Source: Steinernema hermaphroditum
Lineage: Eukaryota > Nematoda > Chromadorea > Rhabditida > Steinernematidae
Assembly: GCA_030435675.1 (NCBI GenBank)
Contig: CM059621.1
Coordinates: forward strand, 3,348,001 to 3,412,000
Direction of reading: 5' to 3'
Length of the DNA: 64,000 nucleotides
Shown piece by piece: positions 1-12,141 of this stretch. The notes below the pieces were generated by a model. The model saw only the letters and a program-made list of their open reading frames with translations, searched no databases and was not told the origin of the DNA. Position 1 is the stretch's first letter. Each line of letters begins with the position of its first letter. The translations under genes and the position numbers were made by a program.

Positions 1-2
1 AT

Positions 3-632
3 CCTGGAGCTCCCGGAACTCAGGGTCCTCCTGGAGATGCCGGAGCACCCGGAGGTCCTGGCAACGATGGCGCACCTGGAAATCCTGGAGCCCCTGGCAC
101 TCGATCGACAAGCACACCTGGCCCCGCTGGACCTGCAGGCCCACCTGGACCTCCTGGAAATGCCGGAGCCCCTGCTGGACCTGGAGGACCTGGTCCTGCT
201 GGACCTGCAGGACCTGCTGGTGCGCCCGGTAATCCTGGATCTCCTGGACAAGACGGCGGACCTGGTGGACCTGGAGGCCCCGGACAACCTGGACACGATG
301 CTCAGTACTGTCCTTGCCCGGCTAGAAGCGCTGGGGTCAGTGGTTTCGGAGGTGGTGCTGCTGGCGGTGGTGGTGGAGGACACGGAGGTGGCGGTGGTGG
401 TGGATTCGGAGGTGGCGGCGGCGGAGCAGCAGGAGGTGGCGGCGGAGGCCATGGTGGCGGCGGTGGCGGAGGACATGGCGGCGGCGGCGGCGGCGGTGGA
501 GCTGGAGGTGGAGGTGCCGGCGGTGGTGGAGGTGGAGGCTACCAGGCTGGTGGAGGTGCCCGTGGAGGCGGCGGCGGTGGAGGTGGTGCTGGTGGAGGAA
601 ACTACAAGCAACGCAAGGCTGCCGTGGTTTAG
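3..632 (+). CDS. Cuticle collagen, 3' part, with a glycine-rich tail
   Basis: The coding sequence enters from the left edge of the window and ends at TAG 630-632; 209 residues are visible. Positions 3-296 encode Gly-X-Y triplets rich in Pro and Ala, with one interruption of about eight residues (around 105-130) of the kind that splits collagenous blocks in nematode cuticle collagens. The triplets are followed by a [11 protein letters not shown] motif, whose paired cysteines are typical of the conserved C-terminal domain of this family. After it comes a tail of about 100 residues that is nearly all Gly with spaced His, Ala, Phe and Tyr, ending in a short basic stretch. The protein is secreted by the hypodermis and cross-linked into cuticle in known family members. 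The long tail is unusual and resembles glycine-rich structural proteins. The start, signal peptide and N-terminal cysteine knot lie outside the window. A long reading frame in frame 1 here is a shadow. Confidence 0.9.
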   Translation, partial: PGAPGTQGPPGDAGAPGGPGNDGAPGNPGAPGTRSTSTPGPAGPAGPPGPPGNAGAPAGPGGPGPAGPAGPAGAPGNPGSPGQDGGPGGPGGPGQPGHDAQYCPCPARSAGVSGFGGGAAGGGGGGHGGGGGGGFGGGGGGAAGGGGGGHGGGGGGGHGGGGGGGGAGGGGAGGGGGGGYQAGGGARGGGGGGGGAGGGNYKQRKAAVV

Positions 633-799
633 AAAATCATTTGTATTGTCCAATTACCGTAGTATTAAAGGAATCATGCGCATGTTCTATCTATATGAGT
701 TTATATATGGGTTAGTGTGTATGGTATATGCTACTGAATCCCACGATACCGAATTTATTCACTGGCTTGGATATTTGGGGTGCAGAAGGAACATTATTT

Positions 800-1126
800 T
801 CAATACTTCACTCGTTCTACAAATTTGATGTGACCTTCGTCATCCTCAACAATCATCCAACGTGAGGCGCGTAGAAGTGGGCGCTTCATGAGAGGGCCAG
901 GGAACATTGACGACAGCGGCTTCTCTACTGGCTGGACTCTCGACAGTGGAATTATACCATTTTCGCCTATTGCATACATAACAGTTTTAACTTCCCTTGT
1001 AGAGGAACACATACCTTGTCGATTGAGTAAGTAGTTGACGTATCCTCTGGAGAAGAATCCTGCTTGAACTTGAATCATGACAAAGCCGAGTAGAATTGCG
1101 GAAAGAGTGAACGGCTTCACAGACAT
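800..1126 (-). CDS. Small secreted peptide, GFFSRGY family, copy 1
   Basis: Two exons: 1126-1015 and 966-800, giving 92 residues. Residues 1-22 form a signal peptide ending VQA. The mature start GFFSRGYVNYLLNRQ is identical in the paralog at 2340-2666. The intron (967-1014, 48 nt, GTATGT...CAATAG) happens to be in frame and free of stops, so a one-exon reading would insert 16 residues. The paralog has an intron of the same length at the same place that does contain stops, so splicing is the better model. Exon 2 shares the motifs IPLSRV, a KRP dibasic site and W(M/V)IVED with the paralog. The function is unknown. The secreted size and dibasic site would allow a processed peptide, but no amidation signal is present. 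The start is the ATG directly before the hydrophobic core. Confidence 0.75.
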   Translation of the reverse strand: MSVKPFTLSAILLGFVMIQVQAGFFSRGYVNYLLNRQGMCSSTREVKTVMYAIGENGIIPLSRVQPVEKPLSSMFPGPLMKRPLLRASRWMIVEDDEGHIKFVERVKY

Positions 1127-2339
1127 AACTCAATAAGAAACGCTAAAATGAAGATCGATTAAAAGACTCCGGAGAAAAGCGCTCGCGACTGCATTAATGC
1201 TGACTGCTTTACATGCATCCCAAAACAGCAGATGTGACGCACGAGTGATTATGAATGTGGGAGAATGAATGCATGCCGTCATCAAAAAGGAAAACATGAA
1301 TTTGGGCGGCGTACATCGTTAGTGTGTCTCAGGGAGAAGTGTACCTCCAATGGTGACTTCCGTAAACAACAAGGTGAAATGAACACATCAGCAACAAGGG
1401 CCTACAAGGGACAGAAAAGAGCGGTCATCCTCTCAAAATACTTACTCCAACTCAAAGCAGTCGTATAATGCACATTACAGCAAATTTGGTTATGTGATCT
1501 CCACAACGGAATCGAACAGGTTTCGAAGCTAGGAACAACTGTTTACTAAGCGCTTTTACGGCAGAACAAATAAAAAAGTTGACAAGAAACAAAACATGTT
1601 CATGTTAGGTGATGGAAGGTTGGCTTTTTCGACGAATCTCGCCATAATTTTAAAAGCAGGGTCTCAAATAATAGCCAATTCACTTTCATAAAAAAGTTGC
1701 TTCCTCCCCCTTGAGGCACTAAGTCAAACTAAGCGCACGTATCGAAACAACGGTTTGTTTCCCATCGGAGACAGTTCTAATGTATCAAAACCTTATGTAT
1801 ACCGTCTTGTTGACGTCTAGGGGAGGACAATCGTTTATGCTTGTTGTACTCGAGACACCTTTGTATATGTCGTCAGTGTAAACGGTCAATAACAACATAC
1901 AAAGAGGTCGATGACTCAGTCGCTCTCTGAGTGTGTGGTTCATCTGATGGTAAACCATGTGACAACTGTAAGTTTTCGAAGTTCTAGAGGGAATTCAGAC
2001 ACCGGAAAGTCGTCGCCCCACCACCGGTTCGATTCCGTTGTGATGACAACAAGATGTGCGACGTCCGACGCTCTGAGTACACGACGATCGGCAAAGACAC
2101 TACTCCAACACAAAGGCCCATCACTCTCAAGAAAATCTCTTCTCTTTTGCTTGCTAATCTTGAAATTAGTACATAAAAGCACTTTGCGGTACTTTACCCA
2201 CGAGTCTGTTTGGTACTTGCATAGTCCCTAGGGTAAACAGCTAAATCATCTTCTTCGCAACAGCATTTATTTCCACAGTACGTCATCATTGATGTAGGTA
2301 TTGAGCCTGAGCCCGGTGTCCAGTGCAATGCGATCTGTC
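1127..2339. other. Intergenic stretch, no gene seen
   Basis: Short open frames lie on both strands, but none has a signal peptide, a recognisable motif or plausible splice-joined partner. I see nothing that I can support as a gene or repeat. Confidence 0.5.
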
Positions 2340-2666
2340 CTAGATACTTTGCTCTTTGTCGACCAGCCTAACATTCCCTTCTGCGTCCTCAACAATCACC
2401 CACGGAGAAACCCCAAGGAACGGTCGCTTGATCAGAAGGTTTTGGTCCCGCGGGACGAACGAGCTGGTAGGCGAACTAACACGAGAGAGGGGAATGACTC
2501 CGTTGTCAGCTGAAACCATGTACCTTCATCACTTCCTTGTACTCACATGGAACAAACCTTGACGATTAAGGAGGTAATTGACATAACCCCGCGAGAAGAA
2601 CCCAGCTTGTACTTCGAGGAACACGCAGCTTAGAAGAATGAACGCGATAACGATAGCTTTCGACAT
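2340..2666 (-). CDS. Small secreted peptide, GFFSRGY family, copy 2
   Basis: Two exons: 2666-2558 and 2509-2340, giving 92 residues, the same length as copy 1. The signal peptide (residues 1-22, ending VQA) is followed by the GFFSRGYVNYLLNRQ block. The 48-nt intron (2510-2557, GTTTGT...TTTCAG, phase 1) contains an in-frame stop, which shows that it must be spliced and fixes the intron model for copy 1. Exon 2 carries IPLSRV, IKRPFL and WVIVEDAEG, matching copy 1 at equivalent positions. The two copies lie 1.2 kb apart on one strand, so tandem duplication is likely. The function is unknown. An upstream in-frame ATG would put 61 non-conserved residues before the signal peptide, so the inner ATG at 2666 is preferred. 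Confidence 0.75.
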
Positions 2667-5600
2667 TTCGAAGGACCTGAATGGATGATAACAAACATAT
2701 TTGCTCCATTTGAGGACAACGATAGGAACAGTGAGACACCGCTTTGTGACATTCACGCATGAAAAATGAGTGTGGCAAACAACCAAGCCGAGCATAGATT
2801 GGACAAATTGGCTTAGGAAAATACAATTAATGAATAACTTTATTATCACAAGAGCCTTGTTTTATGACTCATGGCCGTAATGTTGTTACCACTCGGCATA
2901 TCCCAACCGTGGTCTTTTGACTGAGAAATAACAAAGACATATCGAAGAGCTGAACACAGATCGCGAGCTTCATTTGTTTTGGTTGCTTGAGAACATAGTC
3001 CACATCAGTAGCAATTAAAAATGATTCCTGGGAAAAAATGGTGAAAACATCTATTTTCGCGAAAAGAGCTTCTCTCAATTCGTTCCTGGAATTCAATTTC
3101 ACCATTTACGTTTTGGTTATGCCGCTTCTCTGAAAAAAAAAGTTTCAGTTACCGTAATGAAAGCGGGCCCTTACATGTACAAGGTGGCCAAAAAGGGCGT
3201 CTAGACAGAAGTCTGAAACGTCATTTCCGTTAGCATCCAAGCGTAAGATCGGCCCGTTAATCTTGTGCTTCCTTTCGTTTTCTTGCCCGGTCTGACATCC
3301 GGATACCCTTCTTTTGGGCCACTCCGTATGTGGTGCGTAAAGATGGAGAATGGAAATGCTGAGGTATTGCTTTATACCCGTAAAGAACTAAGTCGGAGTC
3401 AAGCCTCCTGAGCCAAGTCAAGCCGAACCAGCTTGCCTCAGTTGGCTCCGATCTCCGGAGCGGTTCGGCAAGAGTGCAGACAGTCAGAGAAATCCGCGTG
3501 CTTGCGACATGCCCTTTGTCTCTCGTCGATATTTTTCCACCACTTTAAAAATGAAGTTTAAAAAGGGAATAAATATGCGGTTGGTCGCAGCAATGTCCCA
3601 TATTCAAATGGTAACAAACAGCATTATCAAAAAGTGGTCTTTGTTCGAAAAGCCAATTTGATAATCCACACTTAAGCAAAACCTCATTAAGTGACTCTGG
3701 CATGCGAAAAGAAGCCTTATTCTCATTGTTCATATAACGCGGAAATAGGTCACTTTAGGGTTTCTGCATTGCTATGGGATTGTTTTTTGACGCAAACATA
3801 TAACATGGCAAACATATAAAAAGCACGAACACTAGCTTCACTGATCTGCGCAAAAATTCGAATCTATGATTACTAAATGCATTACAGGCAGAAATATATA
3901 AAATTCGAACGAGAGACATTTAAATTATGAAGAAATCTTGATGATATATCAAACCGTGCCAGCGCGGAACGCAGCCTCATTCATAGAGGCATGCCCTGTG
4001 GATGGGATTAAATAAATCCTTTTGGATTCCGTCAGAACACTTGCTCGCTAGTGTTTGGTTTAGGCAGAAAATGATGTTGCTTTCATCATGCGGTTGAAGA
4101 CAAACTATAACTTTCGACGAGAAGAATATGAAAGAAGTATTTTAGATGATGTTTGTGCTCAATAGGTACGATGCACACCGGCTGTAGTGACATTTCGTTG
4201 TGTAATTCTATAGAACGCACTTAATCGGACTTCATTAACTAAATAACAGAGCATGATGGGCGCCTCCTTTGAGGCTCTCGACATCATTCTTCTCACTATA
4301 CGATAAAGAATTCAAATATCAGATGACGTTGGTCGCATACCGTAATTTCTGCCGAGGACAAACTTTCAAGCTAAAATAATTGGATTCACAATATGGAATG
4401 CCATGACTGTTAGTCATATCTGTAATCCTGTTTCTCTATAACGCAATGCGAATTTATTTTCATCACATTAGCTAGTCGTGAGTCATTGATTAGATTGCTT
4501 TGTCATCAAATTCAACAAATTATTCCATGAGACCATATGAAATTTGTGGTTCTCTATTTCGACGTTTCGACAAGAAAAGATGTTTCGCAGCAGCATAAAA
4601 CCCGAATTTAATCTAAAGGGTCCGCTTAGATAAGAATCATGGATTTGAAAGAATGAGGTCTGGAGTTGCGTTGTCAGAGTGAGAGGGACCCTTGTACTTG
4701 GGCAATTAATCTTTAAGATACAACAATATATAACAATACTGCGCTCGCGTGCGTTACAGAGAATCAACAGAATAGGGGTGAAATATTAGAGTGGACCGGA
4801 ACAGGGAAGGAGCTATAACTTCGATTGTCAAACCGACTTGATATGGGAGCAGCCATGGTAAAACCTATGGAGTTCGAATGCGAAAGTCACTACACCTACT
4901 CAAACACGTACTGAACTTCGGACAAATAGATCAAGCTGCACTATCCGAAAATGAAATTTGCGTCTGCATCCCCATGTGGACGAGAATAGCATTTGCCGAA
5001 CATTTGCTAGAGGTCGACGATTAAGATGCTCACGTCATGCATAAAAGCTTCTTGGCCTGTAAAGCGCCGACGCTGATCGCTTTCGATCGGTGCGTGTGCA
5101 GTATTGGACGGGCTCGCCGTTCCGAACTGGGTTTCTTCAGCACGTAGAAGATAATCCGTAGTCCGTGCCACGCGGGTTTCGCTCCCTCCGTCCGCTTCGT
5201 TCTTCTCCGAGACTTCTTTCTTGACGATGCTTGTCCGACAACGAGACTGGCAGTCACCGACGCTAGTGAAACTACCGAGACCGAAAGAAGAGAGTGCGCA
5301 GTCACCGACGCTAGTGAACTACCGTGTTGCAAATACACGAGAATCGCGGTATCAAACGATTTACTCGCGTCCGAATAGCAACAAAAACAAAGCAGCAAAA
5401 TCGCAGAAAATACTGCGGTGACCCTCAAAACGGTGAACAACAACAATTAACGCAACGAAAATCCCTCTTTGCACTTCTGCCTCTCGCGCGCTTCTTCCGC
5501 AACCCTCTCTGGCCTCGCTCACCTGGTGAAAGTCTTCTGTTCATTTCAAATCGCGCGGGAAATCAGCAGCTCCGTGGTTTGAATCTTGAAATGAGCGGGA

Positions 5601-6261
5601 AATCCTTCTGAACCGAGTCGCGTGCAGCGACAGCCAGACAGTGTTTAGCTCATACAAGAAATGTGGGCATTTGTTGTTACAAGCTTATCCTTCTGCCTTG
5701 TATGTAATTTGTCCCAGAAATTCTGGACCTTTCATTAAAATGGTTGTTCTTTGTTTGATTCATTGGTTCGTGCATCGCCTCACTGCGGTTTATATGTACC
5801 AGTGATCGATATAAAAGTCGACCGTGGAATCCCTTGTCAAAACATGCATTCCCGAATATACAGTTAGAAGTTATAATCGCACTATAATCGACAAGGAATT
5901 GGCTATGATAGAAACCAATGCATTTCCCATTGATGAAGGATATTACTGTAATAAACCAAACTCATTTCCGTCCAGGTTATGTGCTTTGTCGTTTGTGCGA
6001 TAATGGCAATTTGGTAACCGAGAGATCGGGTCGTCTTGGATCATTCTCCGACCATTGATAGAGTTCCTTTAGATGGACAAATCAGAACACTAGGTGTGGC
6101 ATATGACCTCTTCGAGCGAAACTCCTTGTAATGTGTATCCCATGTAACTTTATGCAGGTACTAATCGACACATTTACAGTTTACAAGCCAGTTACTCAAG
6201 TCATACGGTATGCCCTCCTTCCATATTTTGCAACTCTTCGATTCAATCAACTTCCACATTC
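2667..6261. other. Long intergenic stretch with no convincing gene
   Basis: This is about 3.6 kb with only short scattered open frames. A 138-codon minus-strand frame at 5030-5446 has no ATG near its hydrophobic start and spans an imperfect direct repeat (5247-5282 and 5299-5325), so I do not call it. There is a TATAAAAG-like site near 5809, but no signal-peptide frame follows it. Nothing else stands out. Confidence 0.5.
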
Positions 6262-6538
6262 TCAATACACTCGATATCCGGAGGGTCGGAACATCTCATA
6301 AGGCTGACGCAAACGGAGCGTCATGAATCTGTCTCGTTGTGGACGGCTAGCAAGAACACGAGTGTAGCCCGTGTCTTCCGGCTGTGTTTCAGCGTAATCT
6401 AAACATTTCTGTTCGCAACATCACATGCAAGTACTCACCTTTGCCCATGTTGTCAAGGATTGAGTAGCCTTTGAGGTGCAGAGAAGCCTGAGCCGTCAAA
6501 ATAACGAACAGAAAGACGAGAATAGCCTTGACGAACAT
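6262..6538 (-). CDS. Small secreted peptide, distant GFFSRGY-like gene
   Basis: Two exons: 6538-6439 and 6398-6262, giving 78 residues. Residues 1-18 are a signal peptide ending AQA. The mature chain starts SLHLKGYSILDNMGK and continues as a polar chain rich in Arg, Gln and Tyr, ending GYRVY. The intron (6399-6438, 40 nt, GTGAGT...GTTTAG) is phase 1 and falls about 15 residues after the signal peptide, as in the two genes at 0.8 and 2.3 kb. The mature start shares their (R/K)GY spacing, so common ancestry is possible but weak. A second acceptor further on would give a short Cys-containing tail; the first acceptor leaves a long open exon and is preferred. The function is unknown. Confidence 0.65.
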
Positions 6539-8661
6539 GTCAGGTGACAACTTAAAGGAGTGAACAGGAAAGGTGTCGCGATAACTCGCGGACCCGGTTT
6601 GATATAAAATATTAATAATTCGTAGAAAGCACTCCTGACAACGGTTGCCACTCACGCGTTCGAATTGTCCATCCTTAGCCCGAAAAACAAGCTTTTTGAC
6701 AATAGTCATAATAATACATATTCATGTTTTTGACTTTAAACAAAAACAACACGTTACAACAAAAATATGATATTGGGCGGCATCTAGTACAAAAACTGAT
6801 ATGCTGTCTCCAGAATCAGTCCTAATTATTGAGAAAGTAAACGCCCACAAGAAAAGGTAAGTGCATATTCGGATCCAGGTGGCAGATCTGTTTTTATATG
6901 CATAAAGAAGCAAGACGAAAAAGAGAAGTTCCGCCACCGTTTCTGGAAGTTCGCCGGCGCAGACGTCGAATTCTGAGAATATCTTCCGCGTATTTCAGAC
7001 AATGAGGACAATCTGGGGTAAGCGCGGCCGTGTGGGGGGCGAGTGGAATCCTATCATTCGAGCAGCGGGGGCGCGGGCTTCGAGGTTTCAGCGACACTTC
7101 GACTCCTCATGGCGGCGGTTTGTGCTGGTACTGTTCATAAGACGATAAAACTACGGCTTTCTAGTGGTGAAACTGAAAAATACCAGCAATTCCTTTATGA
7201 ACGCGTTATTGAAGATCCATCTTAAAGAAGACAAAGAAAAGTACTTGATGCCGCAAGACAAAGGTTTCGACCACTTGAAAATTTTAAAGTACCTTTTAAG
7301 CATCCCTAAAAACAAAAGCTAATTAAAGTAATCGACAGCTGCGTTTCATAATGAGTCGAAAAAAGCGAAAAACGAAATTACCGAGCGCAGCAAGAAGCTA
7401 AGATACTTCTTCATCTTTTTTTAACTCCCATCTGGAAAGTTGTGCATGAAATAGCGACGGATGCACTAAAAACTTAACGGAAGAACCAGAGTTACGGTAG
7501 GTATCCAGTGGTAACCATTTCGTTTAGTTAATGCAATTGCCTCACCGCTGATTTTTGAAATGTATGAAAGTATTTAAATAAAGCAGAGATATCTTGAATG
7601 AAGAAATATACATTGATGCGCTATCCTTCATTGTTATGTAAGAAAGCGCATAAAAATACTCTGATACTCTGCTCTGTAAATAGAGTATAGTCGATGACGA
7701 GATCAACAGAAGATCTCAATGGTTGAATAACACGTAAAGAAGGAGCACTTACGAACCTGTTGACCGCACTTTTTAAAAAGACTTCATCATGCATCAAAAC
7801 GGTTTAAAAATGAACTTGAGTGAATTCTGTGTACACGCTTTCGTACGAATGAATCACGAAACGCACTGACACATCGTTGTATGAAGTATGCTAGTGGATG
7901 ATTATGGTAAAAAAAAAAGAAAGTGCCCGGGGAAAGAAGAGCCCGGGGCACACGGGAAAAAAGATGGGCTCTTTTTTATCCTAATCAGCCACAAACATGC
8001 TTTACACGGGTACCGGGACGTAACGAGGACTGAAATGATACTAACTTAAACAGCTATTCTTTTGTTAGTTCAGTGTATACATTCGTTCACTTTTTAATAA
8101 ATGGCATTCACCAAGTAAGACATCTCTCAATGCACAACGAATAAACATATTACGAAGAAATCGTGGTCGCTGTTTCTCTTCTTTGTCGGCGCAGGGCACG
8201 CAGATCGTCTTCCGTCTGCTTCGATAGGCTTTAGGAAGTTAACATTCTTTTAACTGGCACTGTTTTGAAATAAGAGTGATCGCTCGAGCGGAATCGATCT
8301 TCATCAACAGCCACCTTCTTCATGTGAATGAACGTAGACACAAAGAGGGAGGCTGTCTAGACGAATGATGCTGATCGGTCGAACGGCCTATTAACCTATT
8401 AAGCTAGATGTATACACAGTATTTAGAACCCAGTTCACTCTGTTGATTTGAATGAATGTCACCTTGTGCCCTTGTAGCATTTACATAAATATATCAAATT
8501 TATTAGCTTGCTAACGTAATAAATACAATATTTGTTTTTTTCTTTCTATATCCGACGAAACCAAGGTACTCCCATCATCTGGCTTGTACACTTAGTAGTC
8601 GTGTCGGGTCGTAAGCCGAATTCAACCAAATGATGTGGTACAACTATACACATGCAGTGCG
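6539..8661. other. Intergenic stretch with repeat-like GC-rich patches
   Basis: No gene is supported. GC-richer patches at about 6940-7130 and 8165-8240 resemble parts of the dispersed repeat family described at 26786-27240. At 7923-7975 a purine-rich block carries two CCCGGG cores flanking a short spacer. The rest is AT-rich and featureless. Confidence 0.45.
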
Positions 8662-9825
8662 TCACTCCAGTTTCGATCTCGCAATGTGTACAGTTCCCAA
8701 CTTCTTCCCTGTACTATACCCACAGAAAAGTTGCCGTTTGAAAGTCCTTCGATGTTCGGCACTTCTCCAGAAGTAAACGTAGTAGGTGCACGAGTAGCTA
8801 AGTAGCCCTAAACACCCTCTTAAAGCACATGGTATTAAGAAGGACACACCTGGAATTACAGCATAGGTCTCCATTTCGGCCAGTAAGTCCTTACGCTCTA
8901 ATAGTGCATTCGTCAAGAATATTATCAGAGACGAAAGAACGTTGGAGATGAAATAGAACAGCAAGTTTATGGTTAAGGTTTTCATTATTTTTATTTGAAT
9001 AGGGATTTTGAAGCATGTCGATGTCCTGCTGCATCGTCGAGGCGCTGCAAATCAACAGACTCAATGGCGCTGTCACTGCCTTAGACCGTGATCAAGTGAT
9101 ACTCCTTACTGACAATGTCAAGTCGTTCAACCTACCGATCTTATAAAGCATAATAAACGTGCAGCAGAACGTGATAATAGTCGCCAGACATATCGCCACT
9201 GACGCTCTGTTCCATATCTTCGACACGACTTGGGTATATGCAAGTGGAGGATTGCAGATAGGCACCTTTTCGTCGTCCATTAAAAAGGCTCCAGCTGACT
9301 GAATTTTCACTTATACAAAATTCGCAATTTCGCAAACTTACAACTATTGCACAGCTATACATGATGGCGGGGATTGTAAGAATAGCAACATACTTGTAAC
9401 GGGGCCATATGCGATGCTGGATGGGGTAGGAAATAGTTAAAAGTCGATCGCATCCAATAATGAATAACATGGCGCTCCCTATATTTTCAATGAACAAGTA
9501 AAAACTGATCGACCAGAAGCAGTTCCTTCTGGACATGGACGCTGTATGGGTGATAATTCTCACGGCTGACATCATCTCGAAGGCCAGGGACCACAGGTCG
9601 CAGCAAGCCTTTACTGCAAGTAGTAGACCTAGAATGGAATTATATCGGGAGAACAATCAAAGCTGGCATCTTACCACACTTCGTTCTGAGCTTCTTGTTT
9701 AGGTACGTAGCCAGAATAAAGTGAAAGTTTCCAAAAATGCCGAAAATTCCGAATAGTACCAATGCGATTTCGATAATAAGGAGACATGTATGGCCTACCT
9801 CTACGGTAGACATCACAATCAGCAT
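8662..9825 (-). CDS. srsx-like 7TM chemoreceptor
   Basis: Four exons: 9825-9675, 9628-9342, 9298-9136 and 9044-8662, giving about 327 residues, a normal length for this family. TM1 ends in a GNFHF-type motif followed by KKLRTKCG, as in nematode Srsx receptors. TM3 is followed by CDRLLTISYPIQHR, the Srsx counterpart of the DRY-P motif. A basic loop and further hydrophobic segments follow in exons 3 and 4. Introns are 46, 43 and 91 nt; the last acceptor (TTTGCAG) is the least certain. The start could also be ATG 9813, because residues before TM1 are few. Srsx proteins are expected in the plasma membrane of sensory neurons; the ligand is unknown. No stop or frameshift is seen. Confidence 0.8.
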
Positions 9826-11083
9826 GAAAGTGTAGTTTGCTAGGCTAATGAAAGGACGGGTCGTAAATTTGAAGAACAGTCGAGTCGTGGACATTGAACG
9901 TACCAAATTGCAGGTGTCCCGCGAGGCAGAACTTCTAGTCAAAATACGATTTCACGGTCATCCCATAAACGAGAGAGAATGTGTTTGCATATAGATCTAA
10001 GTGAACTCTTTGTATAATTTCATTGAATTGCTGTTGTCCCAGAATGGACCTTTACCAACAACAGATGCAGATGTTCGCTCAGTATATTTAATTGCATCCA
10101 CGTGGCTGTTCATCAAAAAGCTCACAGGACTTCTTCTTAGTTTCGGGCAAGTTCTCGATGTCGATCTGTTGAAACTATCCAAAAAGAAAATTACGTCCAG
10201 CACATACACCCTGGTTGCCTCTCTCGTGCTCCTGTACTTCTGACTGAAAATATGTTTATTTGAAACGTTCATAGAATTGGCTGATGTTTTTGTGAAGTCA
10301 GAACTAAGATCACAAAGAAAGGGTAAATAATTTATGAGCAGATAATGCGGAAACAATGATTGTAAACAGCGGTTCGTGGCACAGAACCGGCTTTGAAACG
10401 ATATCTGAGTTGGGTCGGCTAGTCGGTTCAACTGGGCATATACATAGTAGCCTTTTTGGCTAGACATAGTAGTTGGTCTGTTTACACAGAGCGTGTAGAG
10501 ATGACCCGGTAGACCCAGAACTAAAGATCCGTTGTGGCTAAATGAGAAAAAATAGCAAAAAGTAAGGTTATACAAGTCCACACCTTAAGAATTTCAGTGT
10601 CTCCTCTCTCCGATGCGGCTTCTGAAGGTTCGCCGATTCGTACATGCCCCGTGAAGCGCGCAGCCATCGACCGGTTCTTCATCAGCGCCACGCCAGAGAT
10701 GAAGCCTAAAGCCAGAGACATCCTCTGTTTGTCTATTTTCCGGTGTCCTGTCATGTCATTCAGTGTCAGGCAAGGCGAAATGCCGTTCATTCATGGAATA
10801 AAGTCGTGATTTCTAAACGAAACGATCAACATACAGTCGTTTACTAAGACACACAGCTGGATGGGTAATTGGACCCGAAAAACCCGTGCCAATACCCAGA
10901 ATTCCGATGGTGGACCTCTCCAACGAACTCATGGCTATTCATTTCGAAATTCCGTGTAATGTTCAATGCCCAATATCTGACCATCATCTTGAACCTCTTG
11001 CGCTGGTGGCGGTTTCTACGTCATCTGCTGTGATGCTTATCTCCCACTTTACCAAGAACAGGTGATCTTTTTGAAAGCAGTCT
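9826..11083. other. Intergenic; contains a copy of a dispersed repeat
   Basis: A 194-codon minus-strand frame (9997-10581) starts only with GTG, shows no domain or membrane segment, and is near the length expected by chance; I do not call it. Positions 10597-10800 match, in opposite orientation, part of the repeat at 13900-14380 (shared blocks around CCAGAGATGAAG and GACATCCTCT). Nothing else is recognised. Confidence 0.45.
10597..10800. repeat. Dispersed repeat family, copy
   Basis: Several blocks match the reverse complement of 13900-14040 and the direct strand of 26285-26395, in the same order and spacing. This indicates a transposon-derived or satellite-like interspersed repeat. No transposase frame is seen. 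Confidence 0.6.
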
Positions 11084-12141
11084 ATGTCTGCCACAATAAG
11101 ACCCAATTTCCATAATCACATGGTGCTTTATACCGTTGTTCTTGTGGAAGATGCTTCAATAGTGGTCTTCTGGCTGATAACGCTTTTACTTTTATTACTT
11201 ATATTTAAAAGCAAATCACCACTAATTATAAGAAAGGACTCACTGCCGCTTTGCGCGGTCCTCGTCAGTATTTTCATATTAGCAATATTTGCTGTATTCA
11301 TGATGTCCGCATGGATCATTGTAATATCGGGCTTTTATCCCAATGTTGACCGTAATGCCGATTTCATCATTGTAATCAGCCTTCTTCCCATATCAGTTCA
11401 GGTCTTCTATGATCTGGCAACTTTATTACTTTTCTTAGACAGAATACTGATCTTGTTATTTCCTTTCCGAACACATGATTCGTCAATTCGTTGGTGCGCA
11501 GTTGCGTTTTTCCTTGGCGGTTGTATTATTGTGTCTTTCGTCACAGTTGGCCATTTCAGCTTCGATGCTGTAGTAGGCAGTTTGTTACCAGAAGGTTAGC
11601 AATTTTACAAATTTGTGTGTATTTTGGTCTTTCAGGCTGCTATGCATTCGTGTGCTCAAAAGCGGTCAGTGGCGCGAAACACAATTATGGAACAATGATT
11701 CGAACAGTCATGAGTGCCGTAATTATCTGCACTGGTGTTTGTTTTGCCATTCTGCTGGTGAAAAAGAAAAGCTTTCAAAGTACTAAAGGCAAACAGGTAT
11801 GATGACTAAGAGGTACTTCTTAATTTTGATCTAGTTCAACAGAATTACAAGATATATATTCTTTGTGCGATTCATCGTTGAACTATCTCCTTTTCTAATT
11901 GAAAGTGTGCTTCATCTGACGGTAACGTAGCCATGCTTCCAGATTCCAAGGCTGTATTTAGGGTGGCAAAAGTCTTGGCTACTATGTCGGACCGTTCGCT
12001 GCCATAGGTTGCGTTTTGGAAGGATTCAGTTGCACGGCGGCCTATTACTACGTGTTTAAGAAGAATAATGACATCAAGTCGATTACTGCAACTGTGCAGT
12101 ACGTGCCATCGACGCGTTCGAATAATGTTTACAATGAATGA
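11084..12141 (+). CDS. srbc-like 7TM chemoreceptor
   Basis: Four exons: 11084-11594, 11636-11796, 11835-11921 and 11962-12141, giving about 312 residues. TM1-TM4 are in exon 1, with FLDRILILLFPFR after TM3. Exon 2 opens with GCYAFVCSKAVSGA. Exon 3 encodes a TM6 segment (FNRITRYIFFVRF...). Exon 4 opens with GKSLGYYVGPF, carries TM7 and ends in a short polar tail. This order and these motifs fit nematode Srbc receptors; a related sr family cannot be excluded. Introns are 41, 38 and 40 nt. It lies divergently from the srsx-like gene, about 1.2 kb away. A sensory-neuron membrane receptor is expected; the ligand is unknown. All splice frames close without stops. Confidence 0.8.

Noticed and set aside
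37..828. 263-codon plus-strand frame rich in Leu, Glu, Ala and Val
   Set aside because: It is the frame-1 shadow of the collagen in frame 3; the Gly-X-Y pattern and stop at 632 decide the frame.
5030..5446. 138-codon minus frame with a hydrophobic start
   Set aside because: No ATG near the start, an in-frame stop directly upstream, and it spans an imperfect direct repeat.
9997..10581. 194-codon minus frame
   Set aside because: Starts only with GTG, has no domain, membrane segment or paralog, and is close to the longest frame expected by chance in this window.
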